A DNA stretch of 64,000 nt from assembly GCF_001636295.1 (NCBI RefSeq), contig NZ_CP014209.1:2604001-2668000 (forward strand), given 5' to 3'. How positions within the stretch are numbered: the stretch's first letter is position 1; every line of letters starts with the position of its first letter. A program made the position numbers and the translations under genes. Positions 30,058 through 38,048 of this stretch are shown one piece after another. Source of the stretch: Isoptericola dokdonensis DS-3. Lineage in GTDB: Bacteria; Actinomycetota; Actinomycetes; Actinomycetales; Cellulomonadaceae. Under the pieces are notes generated by a model. That model was not told the origin of the DNA and ran no database searches. It saw only the letters and a list, made by a program, of their open reading frames with translations.

Positions 30058-32112
30058 TTGCCCGCCTCACCTCTCCCCGCCGGACGGCGCCGCCGGTCCC
30101 GTGCGCTCCTCACCGCCACCACCGCTCTCGCCCTGCTCGTCGGCCCCACCCTCGGCGCCGTGCCGGCGTCCGCCGACGAGCCCGTCCCGGACCCGACCCC
30201 CAGCGTCTCGGCGCCCACGACGCCGGTCGTCGCGCCGGTCGTCGCGCCGGACCCGGCCGAGCTCGGGGTCGACGGGACCGCCGCGGTCGGGGGCAGCCTC
30301 GAGGTCGCCGAGGACGCCACCGTCTGGCAGCCGTCCGCGGGCCTGGTGTTCACGTACCAGTGGGTCGCCGACGACGTACCGATCGACGGTGCGACGGCCG
30401 CGACCTTCACCCCGGGGGCCGACCTCGCGGAGGCCGAGCTGGCCGTGGACGTCACCGGCACGCTGCCCGGCGACCCGCCGTCGTCGGCGACGGTGCGGGT
30501 GCCCGTCGGCACCGTCGCACCCGCGACCCTCACCGCCCCGACGCCGCGGATCACGGGCCGCACCGAGGTCGGGTCGACGGTGACCGCGGTGCCGGGCACC
30601 TGGGCCGGCGGGACCGCGCTGACCACCACCTGGCTCGTCGGCGGCGTCGCCGTGTCCACCGCACGAACCCTCACCCTGAAGGCCGAGCACGCCGGCCGGT
30701 CGCTCGTCCTGCAGGTCGACGGCAGGCTCGCCGGCCACACCGCCGCCTCCGCCCGGACCTCGCCCGTCACCGTCGCCGCCGCACCCGCGTGGCCCACGCC
30801 CCGCATCGCGGGCACCGTGCGGGTCGGGGCGAAGGTCACGGCGCAGGCCGGCACCTGGCCGACGGGGACGCGCCTCGCCTACCGCTGGTACGCCGACGGT
30901 CGTGCCGCCCCGGGCGCCGACTCCCGCACCCTCACGATCCCGGCCGCGCAGCGCGGCGACCGGCTCACCGTCAGGGTGACCGGCACCCGCTCCGGCGCCG
31001 CGGCGGTCACACGGACCAGCGCCGCACGGACCGTCGCCGCCGGCGTCCTGAAGACCGCCAGGCCCACCCTCTCCGGCCTCGTCGGCGGCAAGGCCAAGGT
31101 CGGCAAGAAGCTCACCGCCAAGCCGCGCACCGGCGCCTGGACCCCGGACCCGACCTCGGTCCGCTACCGCTGGAAGGCCGACGGCCGTGCGATCTCCGGC
31201 GCCACCCGCTCGACCTACACGCCGAAGGCCGGGCAGACCGGCAAGAAGATCACGGTCACCGTCACCGGGTACCGCTCCGGGTACACAGCCAAGGCGGCGT
31301 CCAGCAGCGCCGTCGTCGTCGCGAAGCCGTTCTCCCGCACGACGAAGCCCAGGATCACCGGGAACGTCCGCCTCGGCTCCACGCTGCGCGTCGTGCGCGG
31401 GACCTGGAAGCCGAACCCTGCGTCCCTCAGCTACCGGTGGAAGGCCAACGGCAAGCCGATCGCCGGCGCGACGGGCAAGACGTACCGGCTCCGCGCGGCC
31501 GACCTGAACAAGCGGATCACCGTCACCGTCACGGGCCACCGCAAGGCGAGCATCACCACGGCGCGCACCAGCGCGAAGACCGCACGGGTGCAGCTGCCGA
31601 AGCCGGCGCTCACCCGCGCCGGCACCTTCAAGGTCGGGCGGGACATCAAGCCCGGGACCTACGTGGCCTACGCCTACGGCGACACCTGGTGCACCTGGTC
31701 CCGGCGCGCCGACGCGAAGAACAACCGGCGGGGCGAGATCGCCAACGACTACGGCTACGGGCACCGGATCGTCACCATCAAGGCCTCCGACGAGTACTTC
31801 CGTACATCCGGGTGCGGCGCCTGGTACAAGTTCTATCCGGTCGGCGGACTGAAGAGCCGGACACCGACGGACAGCGTCCTGCAGGTCGGCTCCCAGCTCC
31901 GGCCGGGCCTCTACGAGACGTCCGGGCCGGCGTACGCCGACAACCAGTGCAACTGGAGCCGCCTGCGGTCGTTCACGGGCTACACCGCACCGAAGGGCAG
32001 CAAGAACGTCATCGCCCGCGGCGCGGCCCGCGCCGGTGACACCGTGAGGATCCGCAGCTCCGACGCGGGCTTCGAGACGTTCGGCTGCCGGTGGACGAGG
32101 ATCAGCAACTGA
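30058..32112 (+). CDS. Secreted Ig-like repeat protein with paired cysteine domains
   Basis: 684-residue exported protein of unknown role. A signal peptide ends near VPASADE. Residues about 60-520 hold five repeats of about 85-95 residues with the pattern RITG...VGSTVT...GTW...YRW.ADG..I.GAT..TY...K.ITVTVTG, typical of actinobacterial Ig-like surface repeats. The last 150 residues contain two copies of a domain beginning VGRDIKPGTY or VGSQLRPGLY, each with C-x-W-S-R and a later Cys. The likely start is TTG at 30058, since AAGGGA precedes it and the signal peptide begins there. There is no sortase signal. A strong hairpin follows. Confidence 0.8.
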   Translation: MPASPLPAGRRRRSRALLTATTALALLVGPTLGAVPASADEPVPDPTPSVSAPTTPVVAPVVAPDPAELGVDGTAAVGGSLEVAEDATVWQPSAGLVFTYQWVADDVPIDGATAATFTPGADLAEAELAVDVTGTLPGDPPSSATVRVPVGTVAPATLTAPTPRITGRTEVGSTVTAVPGTWAGGTALTTTWLVGGVAVSTARTLTLKAEHAGRSLVLQVDGRLAGHTAASARTSPVTVAAAPAWPTPRIAGTVRVGAKVTAQAGTWPTGTRLAYRWYADGRAAPGADSRTLTIPAAQRGDRLTVRVTGTRSGAAAVTRTSAARTVAAGVLKTARPTLSGLVGGKAKVGKKLTAKPRTGAWTPDPTSVRYRWKADGRAISGATRSTYTPKAGQTGKKITVTVTGYRSGYTAKAASSSAVVVAKPFSRTTKPRITGNVRLGSTLRVVRGTWKPNPASLSYRWKANGKPIAGATGKTYRLRAADLNKRITVTVTGHRKASITTARTSAKTARVQLPKPALTRAGTFKVGRDIKPGTYVAYAYGDTWCTWSRRADAKNNRRGEIANDYGYGHRIVTIKASDEYFRTSGCGAWYKFYPVGGLKSRTPTDSVLQVGSQLRPGLYETSGPAYADNQCNWSRLRSFTGYTAPKGSKNVIARGAARAGDTVRIRSSDAGFETFGCRWTRISN

Positions 32113-32128
32113 GCCACGGAGCACGCGC

Positions 32129-32160
32129 ACGGGCCCGCCGGGAGATCCCGGCGGGCCCGT
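32129..32160 (+). terminator. Terminator hairpin
   Basis: A 15-bp inverted repeat (ACGGGCCCGCCGGGA) with almost no loop lies 17 bases after the Ig-repeat gene. Confidence 0.75.
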
Positions 32161-32198
32161 CGTGTCCCCGCGGGCCGACCTCGCCGGACGGGGGAGCG

Positions 32199-32232
32199 GC
32201 CGTGCCCCGCCGCCTCGACGACGGGGCACGGC
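32199..32232 (-). terminator. Terminator-like hairpin after the phosphatase gene
   Basis: GCCGTGCCCC and its complement form a 10-bp stem with a 14-base loop, 7 bases beyond the stop of the leftward phosphatase gene. Confidence 0.6.
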
Positions 32233-32238
32233 CGAGGG

Positions 32239-34878
32239 TCACCCGAGCGTGAACTCGTAGGTGCGGGTGTTGCCGGCGACGTCGTGGACGACGAGCGTGT
32301 TGGCGCCCGCCTTCGCGCCGAAGACGCCCGGCCGGACGAAGTTGACGTCCGACCACGCGTTGTCCGACAGGTCCTTCGGCACGCCGTTCAGCACGACCTT
32401 GTCGACCTTGCCGGCGTCGTGCAGCTTGAAGCTGACCTGGCCGTACACGTCCCCGGTGCGGGTGGTGAACGACGCGCCCTCCTTGACGGTCGCCGTCGGC
32501 GCGGTCGCGTCGACGGTCACGTCGAAGGTGCTGGTCCGGGACACGTTCCCGGCGAGATCGTGCGCGTTGTACCGCACGGTGTACGCGCCCGAGGGGAGCG
32601 CGACGGTCGCCGTGTGGGTGGCGACCTTCGCGCCGTCGGCCACGGCCGACTGCGTGCTCTTGACGAGCTTGCCGCCCGAGTAGACGTTCGCGACGACCTT
32701 CGCCAGGCCGCGGTCGTCGGTCGCGTCGACCTGGACCGCCAGCTCGCGCACCGGGCCGGGCGACGTCGGCGCCACGAGGGTCACCTCGGGGCGCGTCGTG
32801 TCGGGCTCGGTGACGGGCGGCTCCACGCCGGCCTCCGTGACCCACTTCTCGCCGTCGTCGGACTTCGTCACCGTGAACTCGTCGTACACCGCACCGACCG
32901 GCAGGTCCGTGGTGGCCGAGGCGGTCTTCTCCGCGAGGTAGGAGCGGTAGTGCAGCGAGTCGCCGGTCACGTCGATCACCTGGTAGGTCGTGACGCCCGC
33001 ACCGCGCAGCACCTGGGTGGCGCCGTTGTTCGTCCAGACGTTCCTCTCGTCGGTCTCGAGCGCGTAGTGCTTCGCGCCCGAGTTCGAGACGATGTACACC
33101 GGGCCGTCGGTCACGCCCGGCGTGTCGGTGACGTCCTCGTCGTTGTAGCCGCGGGCGTAGGTGTGGTCGTGACCCATCATGACGAGGTCGATGTCGTGCT
33201 CCTGGAACACCGGCACCCAGTGCTCGCGCAGGATCGGCTCGTTGCGCCCGGCCGACGTCGAGTAGACCGGCTGGTGGAACGTCACGACGTTCCACTTCGA
33301 CGGGGTCTGCGTCAGCACGTGGTCGAGCCACTCCGCCTGAAACTGCGTCCACAGGGCGGAGACCTTGCCGGACGGGCAGTCCGTGCCGGTGCACGCCGGG
33401 AGGCTGTCCGGCGTGAGGAACGTGGTGTCGCGGGTCGCGTTGATGGTGATGAACCGGACGCCCTGGTAGTCGGTGAAGTACACCGTCTCGGCGGCGAACT
33501 GCGACCAGTGCTCGAAGTACGCGGCATACTGCTTCGCCACGTCGGTGTCGCCGACGGCGAGGTCCGCGAGGTCACCGATCGTGTCGGTCGTCGGGTTGTT
33601 GTGCGGGTACTCGAAGTTCGCCTTCCACGCGGTGAGGAGCTTGTCGCCCGAGTACTCGTGGTTGCCGGGCGCCGCCATGACGTTCGTCGTGGCCGCCGAC
33701 GTCTCCATGCCCGTGAACCAGCTCACCCACTGCGTCTCGTTGCCGCCGGTGTCGATGAGGTCGCCCGCGTGCACCGACCCGATGGAGTCCGGCGCGGACG
33801 CCTCCGCCATCTCCACGACCTTCGGCCAGGTCGAGTCGAGCCCGATCTGCGCGTCGCCGTAGTAGACGAACTGGAAGTCGGTGTCCGACGGGTCGGCGGT
33901 CGTGAACTCGTGCCACGGGCTCCACGCGCCCACGGTGCCGACCCGGTATGTGTACGCCGTCGCCGCGCTCAGCCCGTCGACCGTCGTCGAGTAGTGCTGC
34001 AACGGGTTGCCGTTGACGGCGCCCGCCGCGTACGCGTCGACCGTGCGGACGTCGCCGCCCGCCGCCGGGCGGATCTGCACCTGGCCCGTCGTCTGCGACG
34101 TGTGCCCGGCCAGCCACGAGAACGACTGGCTGGTCTCCGGCGTCTCCGTGGGCGTGAGGATCACGCGCGACGGCGGGGTCGGGTCGACGACGCCGGGAGC
34201 GAGCTCCTCCACCAGCCGGATCGACGGGACGTCCAGGTAGATGTCGCTCGACGTCGAACGGTCCTGGTACAACGCCACCGCGACCGTGTTCACGCCGTCG
34301 ACGAGCACGTCGCCGTCCGCCGTGAAGCTCGCCGCCGTCGGGGCGTCCAGGCCCGACCCCGCGTACTGCAGGTTCGTGTCGTCCGTGACGCGGTCCGCGT
34401 GGAAGCCGGCCACCCGCTCGCCGTTGATCCACACCACGGCCCCGTCGTCGTAGACGAGGTCGCCGACGACGTCCGCCACCTGGTCGGCGACCCCCGCGTC
34501 GAGGGTGAAGTCCGTGCGGAAGAAGAAGGTCGGCACGTTCGGCGCCGCCGAGCCGTCGAGGTACTGGTTGAGCAGCGTCCGCGGCTGGCGCGGACCGACC
34601 GGGTCGAGCTTGCCGCGCTTCGCGCCGAAGCTTCCCGTCGCCGCCTTCCACGCCGAGTCGTCGAAGCCGGTCGTCGTCCACACCCGCAGGTCGGGGTCGC
34701 CCTGGGCCGGGTCGGCCCCGTCGTCGAGGTAGCGCCACGTGGTGCTCGCGTCGACCACCGGCGCCTCGGGCACGTCCGGCGCCGCTGCGGCGGGCGCCGC
34801 CAGAGCGCCGGCCACCAGACCCGTCAGCGTCATGCCGACGGCGGCACGGCGGCCCCACCGGCTCTTGGGGTTCGTCAT
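32239..34878 (-). CDS. Secreted purple acid phosphatase-like metallophosphoesterase
   Basis: 879-residue exported protein. The signal peptide ends near PAAAAP. An N-terminal 200-residue beta-rich domain is followed by a fibronectin-like purple-acid-phosphatase domain (near 225-330). The catalytic domain has the metal-ligand blocks YYGDAQIG, HAGDLIDTGGN, APGNHEY, VTFHQPVY and MGHDHTYARGY, so the dinuclear site looks complete. The C-terminal 180 residues are two Ig-like domains (VDATDDRGLAKV, YGQVSFKLHDAGKV). GAGGGAGA precedes the ATG at 34878. It should hydrolyse phosphoesters outside the cell. It is a single gene, convergent with the Ig-repeat gene. Confidence 0.88.
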   Translation of the reverse strand: MTNPKSRWGRRAAVGMTLTGLVAGALAAPAAAAPDVPEAPVVDASTTWRYLDDGADPAQGDPDLRVWTTTGFDDSAWKAATGSFGAKRGKLDPVGPRQPRTLLNQYLDGSAAPNVPTFFFRTDFTLDAGVADQVADVVGDLVYDDGAVVWINGERVAGFHADRVTDDTNLQYAGSGLDAPTAASFTADGDVLVDGVNTVAVALYQDRSTSSDIYLDVPSIRLVEELAPGVVDPTPPSRVILTPTETPETSQSFSWLAGHTSQTTGQVQIRPAAGGDVRTVDAYAAGAVNGNPLQHYSTTVDGLSAATAYTYRVGTVGAWSPWHEFTTADPSDTDFQFVYYGDAQIGLDSTWPKVVEMAEASAPDSIGSVHAGDLIDTGGNETQWVSWFTGMETSAATTNVMAAPGNHEYSGDKLLTAWKANFEYPHNNPTTDTIGDLADLAVGDTDVAKQYAAYFEHWSQFAAETVYFTDYQGVRFITINATRDTTFLTPDSLPACTGTDCPSGKVSALWTQFQAEWLDHVLTQTPSKWNVVTFHQPVYSTSAGRNEPILREHWVPVFQEHDIDLVMMGHDHTYARGYNDEDVTDTPGVTDGPVYIVSNSGAKHYALETDERNVWTNNGATQVLRGAGVTTYQVIDVTGDSLHYRSYLAEKTASATTDLPVGAVYDEFTVTKSDDGEKWVTEAGVEPPVTEPDTTRPEVTLVAPTSPGPVRELAVQVDATDDRGLAKVVANVYSGGKLVKSTQSAVADGAKVATHTATVALPSGAYTVRYNAHDLAGNVSRTSTFDVTVDATAPTATVKEGASFTTRTGDVYGQVSFKLHDAGKVDKVVLNGVPKDLSDNAWSDVNFVRPGVFGAKAGANTLVVHDVAGNTRTYEFTLG

Positions 34879-35133
34879 CGTCTCCCTCTCGTCACTCGCG
34901 GAAGGACTCACCCGGGCCGCGGTCCGTGACCGCGCGCCCGGCAGGTCCGCTCCGATCGAAGAGGGTCGGCATGGCCGACGGGTGTCCGCGGCATGCCGCC
35001 GCGATGAACGTCTGCCCCGGGCATGCAGCGGCCGCGTCGTGGTTCCTCACGGATGACTCGGCCGATGCGCGAGGAACCGCGGCGTCGACGACCTCGTCGC
35101 GCGCCGGCCACGCCCTACGGGGCCCCGGAACGC
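34879..35133. other. Intergenic region, no gene seen
   Basis: No convincing open frame. It holds an 8-bp inverted repeat GGTTCCTC (35041-35048 and 35071-35078) with a 22-base spacer, and it should contain the phosphatase promoter. I could not place a convincing -35/-10 pair. Confidence 0.5.
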
Positions 35134-35171
35134 AGAAGGTCCCGGCCAGGAGAACCTGACCGGGACCTTCT
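35134..35171 (-). terminator. Terminator of tRNA-Leu
   Basis: AGAAGGTCCCGG pairs with its complement over a 14-base centre that itself pairs at CAGG/CCTG. It lies directly downstream of the leftward tRNA. Confidence 0.8.
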
Positions 35172-35178
35172 CTTCACG

Positions 35179-35262
35179 TGCGCGAGGGGGGAGTTGAACC
35201 CCCACGCCCTTTCGGGCACACGGACCTGAACCGTGCGCGTCTGCCTATTCCGCCACTCGCGC
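35179..35262 (-). tRNA. tRNA-Leu (anticodon CAG)
   Basis: 84-nt class II tRNA without encoded CCA. The acceptor GCGCGAG pairs with CTCGCGC. The anticodon stem CACGG/CCGTG holds a loop with CAG. A long variable arm (GCCCGAAAGGGC) and GGTTCAA T-loop are present. It decodes CUG, a major Leu codon in this G+C-rich DNA. Confidence 0.95.
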
Positions 35263-35272
35263 GTGCTGAAGG

Positions 35273-35278
35273 AGATTA
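35273..35278 (-). promoter_or_regulatory. -10 element of tRNA-Leu
   Basis: TAATCT on the minus strand ends 10 bases before the 5' end of the mature tRNA. No good -35 was seen. Confidence 0.4.
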
Positions 35279-35450
35279 GCACGGCGCGGGGGCGGGATCC
35301 CAACCCGATCGGCCCGCCCGTCCAGGGGCGTGCGTCACAGGACCGGGGGCCCTGCGCCCCGTGACCCGGCCGTGACCTCGGCGGGCGGGTCTGCGCGAGG
35401 CATTCGCACGAAATCCACAGGTTCGTGGGCGGGGTGGGTGCGCCGCTGCC

Positions 35451-35486
35451 TACGATCTGGATAGTCTGCCCGCAAACGGTTGCGGG
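35451..35486 (+). promoter_or_regulatory. -10 element and leader hairpin of the fhaA-pknB operon
   Basis: TACGAT at 35451-35456 is a good -10 hexamer; the -35 is weak. A 7-bp hairpin (CCCGCAA/TTGCGGG) at 35469-35486 lies just before the GGAGGAGG site of fhaA. Confidence 0.4.
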
Positions 35487-35503
35487 TGACGGGAGGAGGT
35501 GGC

Positions 35504-36223
35504 ATGGGCGCGCTGGACCGCTTCGAGAAGAGCGTGGAGCGACTGATGAACAACGCGTTCGCGAAGGTCGGTCGCGGTGGCGAGGTGAAAGCGGTGGAGC
35601 TCGCGAGCCGGCTGCGGCGCGAGATCGACGACCGTGCCGCCGTCGTCGGACGCGACCGCACGGTCGCCCCGAACGAGTTCACCATCGACCTGTCGCCGCC
35701 GGACTTCGAGCAGGTGCAGAACTGGGGCGCCGAGACCCTCGCGGACGAGCTCGCGACCAACCTGACGGAGTACGCGGCCTCGCAGCACTACGCGTTCGTC
35801 GGCCCGGTGAGCGTGACGTTCGAGCGGCACGACGAGCTGACGGGCGGCCGGTTCCAGATCCGGTCGGCGACGGTGCGCGGCAACGTGGCGCCCGCGACGA
35901 ACCCGGCGCCGAGCACCCGCCACCCCCTGATCGACATCGACGGCCAGCGCTACCTGCTGACCGGCCCGGTGACGGTGATCGGCCGCGACGCGGAGGCTGA
36001 CATCGTCGTGGACGACCCCGGCGTCTCCCGCCGCCACCTGGAGATCCGGGTCGCGCCGGAGGGCGTGGTCGCCACGGACCTCGGGTCGACGAACGGCCTG
36101 TTCGTGGAGGGACACCAGGTCCCGGCCGCGACACTCCTGGACGGGAACACGCTGACCATCGGCCGCACCCGCATCATGTTCTGGACCGGCACCCAGGCCG
36201 GCCGGCAGACCGAGGACTGGTGA
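35504..36223 (+). CDS. fhaA: FhaA-like protein (DUF3662 and FHA domains)
   Basis: 239-residue cytoplasmic protein. Residues 1-125 are the DUF3662 domain (MGALDRFEKSVERLMNNAFAKV...). An FHA domain of about 90 residues at the C-terminus has GRDAEADIVVDDPGVSRRHLEI and LGSTNGLFVEG, the Arg, Ser, His and Asn that read phosphothreonine. In actinobacteria FhaA binds phosphorylated partners in cell-wall synthesis, such as the MviN pseudokinase. GGAGGAGG precedes the ATG. It is the first gene of the fhaA-fhaB-pstP-rodA-pbpA-pknA-pknB operon, where the kinases that make its ligands are also encoded. Confidence 0.93.
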   Translation: MGALDRFEKSVERLMNNAFAKVGRGGEVKAVELASRLRREIDDRAAVVGRDRTVAPNEFTIDLSPPDFEQVQNWGAETLADELATNLTEYAASQHYAFVGPVSVTFERHDELTGGRFQIRSATVRGNVAPATNPAPSTRHPLIDIDGQRYLLTGPVTVIGRDAEADIVVDDPGVSRRHLEIRVAPEGVVATDLGSTNGLFVEGHQVPAATLLDGNTLTIGRTRIMFWTGTQAGRQTEDW

Positions 36224-36233
36224 TCGACCGAGG

Positions 36234-36719
36234 ATGAGCGAGCTGACGATCACCCTGCTGCGGCTGGGCTATCTCGTGCTGCTGTGGGTGTTCGTGCTCT
36301 CCGCGGTCGCCGTGCTGCGCCGCGACCTCGCCCTGCGCAACCCCCGCGGACGCCGCAAGTCCGCCGAGGAGCCTTCCGGGCCCGTGGAGCAGGTGGCCTC
36401 CCCACCGCGCACCGCCGCCCGGGCCTCGGGCCCGACCCGGCTGGTCGTGACCGCCGGGCCGCTCACCGGCACCACGCTCCCGCTGTCGACGTCGTCGATC
36501 CTCATCGGTCGCGCCCCGAGCTGCACCCTCGTGCTCGACGACGACTACTCGTCGTCGCGGCACGCCCGCATCTTCCCGCAGGGCGACCACTGGTACGTGG
36601 AAGACCTCGGCTCCACGAACGGCACCTACATGGGCGACGAGAAGGTCGGCGGACCCACGCACCTGCCCCCGGGCGTCGGCGTGCAGATCGGCCGTTCCGT
36701 CGTCGAGCTGCAGGGCTGA
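36234..36719 (+). CDS. fhaB: FhaB/FipA-like membrane-tethered FHA protein
   Basis: 161-residue protein with one N-terminal membrane helix (LLRLGYLVLLWVFVLSAVAVL), a flexible middle and a C-terminal FHA domain. The domain has the phosphothreonine-binding residues GRAPSC, SSSRHARI and DLGSTNGTYM. Homologues are phosphorylated by PknA/PknB and help place the divisome and wall-synthesis enzymes. The start is 11 bases after the fhaA stop, and the phosphatase gene follows after 6 bases, so the operon is continuous. Confidence 0.92.
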   Translation: MSELTITLLRLGYLVLLWVFVLSAVAVLRRDLALRNPRGRRKSAEEPSGPVEQVASPPRTAARASGPTRLVVTAGPLTGTTLPLSTSSILIGRAPSCTLVLDDDYSSSRHARIFPQGDHWYVEDLGSTNGTYMGDEKVGGPTHLPPGVGVQIGRSVVELQG

Positions 36720-36725
36720 TCCGGG

Positions 36726-38048
36726 ATGCCCCTCGCCCTGCGCTACGCGGCGCGGTCCGACGTCGGTCTGGTGCGTCACGACAACCAGGACTCCGCCTAC
36801 GCGGGCCCCAACCTCCTCGTCGTCGCGGACGGGATGGGTGGCCACGCGGGCGGTGACATCGCCTCCGCCCTGGCGGTCGCGGCCCTCGCCCCGCTGGACA
36901 CCGACGACCACGGCCCCGAGCAGGCGCTGGCCGACCTCGAGCGGACCGTCGAGCAGGCCCGCCAGGACCTCGTGCACGCCTCCGAGGTCGACCCGGACCT
37001 CGCGGGCATGGGCACCACCGTGACCGCGCTGCTGCGCTCGGGCAACACGCTCGCGATGGCGCACCTGGGCGACTCGCGCGCCTACCTGCTGCGTGAGGAC
37101 ACGCTGACGCAGGTCACGGTCGATCACACGTTCGTGCAGCACCTGGTGGACACCGGCCGGATCTCCCCGGACGAGGCCGAGACCCACCCCCAGCGCAACG
37201 TCGTCATGCGGGTCCTCGGCGACTTCGACGTCGACCTCACGCCCGACATGTCGATCCGCGAGGCCCGCGCGGGCGACCGCTGGCTGCTCTGCTCGGACGG
37301 CCTGTCCGGGTTCGTCGGCGGCGAGCAGCTCGCCGACGTGCTGGTGGAGTCCGAGACCGTCGAGGAGGCCGCCGACCTCCTCATGACGCTCGCGATGACC
37401 GCGGGCAGCACCGACAACATCACCGTCGTGGTGGCCGAGGTCGTGGACACCGAGCAGGAGGCGCCGCCGGCCTCGACGACGCAGGTCGTCGGCGCCGCCG
37501 CGAAGGGCACCTCCCCGGCCCTCGCCCACCAGGAGGACCCCCCGGAGCCCGCCGCCGCAGAGTCGGACGACGACGAGGACGACGAGGAGGACCCGGCCGA
37601 CGACGACGCCCGCCCCCGCCGCCGGCCCTGGCTGACGGTGCTCGTGTGGCTGGTCGTGCTGGGCGGGCTCGGCTACGCCGCCTGGTGGGCGTACGGGTGG
37701 ACCCAGGACCAGTACTACGTGGGCATCGCGGACGGCCAGGTCGCCGTCTACCGCGGCATCCCGCAGGAGGCCGGCCCCCTCACGCTCTCGCAGCCGGTGG
37801 AGCTCACGGGCACGCCCGTCGACGACCTGCCCGCCTACTGGACGGAACGGCTCGACGGCACGATCCGCGCCTCGTCGCTCGACGAGGCGGTGGTGCGCGC
37901 CGACCAGCTCATCGCCGAGGCCCTGCCGACGCCCAGCCCGACACCGACCCCGAGCGTGAGCCCGTCGCCGAGCGTGGCCCCGTCGCCCAGCACCACGCCG
38001 TCGCCGCGCACCTCCCCGTCCCCCGACGCCGAGGAGGCGTCCGCGTGA
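36726..38048 (+). CDS. pstP: Ser/Thr protein phosphatase PstP (PP2C family)
   Basis: 440-residue PP2C phosphatase that reverses PknA/PknB phosphorylation at the membrane. Catalytic motifs are RHDNQDS, VADGMGGHAGG, LAGMGTTVTALL, LGDSRAYLL, LCSDGLSG and GSTDNITVVV, with the metal Asp residues intact. After the 240-residue catalytic domain come an acidic stretch, one membrane helix near 305 and an extracellular domain of about 120 residues with a Pro/Ser-rich tail. Its last bases overlap the start of the next gene (GTGA). This domain order is standard for actinobacterial PstP. Confidence 0.94.
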   Translation: MPLALRYAARSDVGLVRHDNQDSAYAGPNLLVVADGMGGHAGGDIASALAVAALAPLDTDDHGPEQALADLERTVEQARQDLVHASEVDPDLAGMGTTVTALLRSGNTLAMAHLGDSRAYLLREDTLTQVTVDHTFVQHLVDTGRISPDEAETHPQRNVVMRVLGDFDVDLTPDMSIREARAGDRWLLCSDGLSGFVGGEQLADVLVESETVEEAADLLMTLAMTAGSTDNITVVVAEVVDTEQEAPPASTTQVVGAAAKGTSPALAHQEDPPEPAAAESDDDEDDEEDPADDDARPRRRPWLTVLVWLVVLGGLGYAAWWAYGWTQDQYYVGIADGQVAVYRGIPQEAGPLTLSQPVELTGTPVDDLPAYWTERLDGTIRASSLDEAVVRADQLIAEALPTPSPTPTPSVSPSPSVAPSPSTTPSPRTSPSPDAEEASA

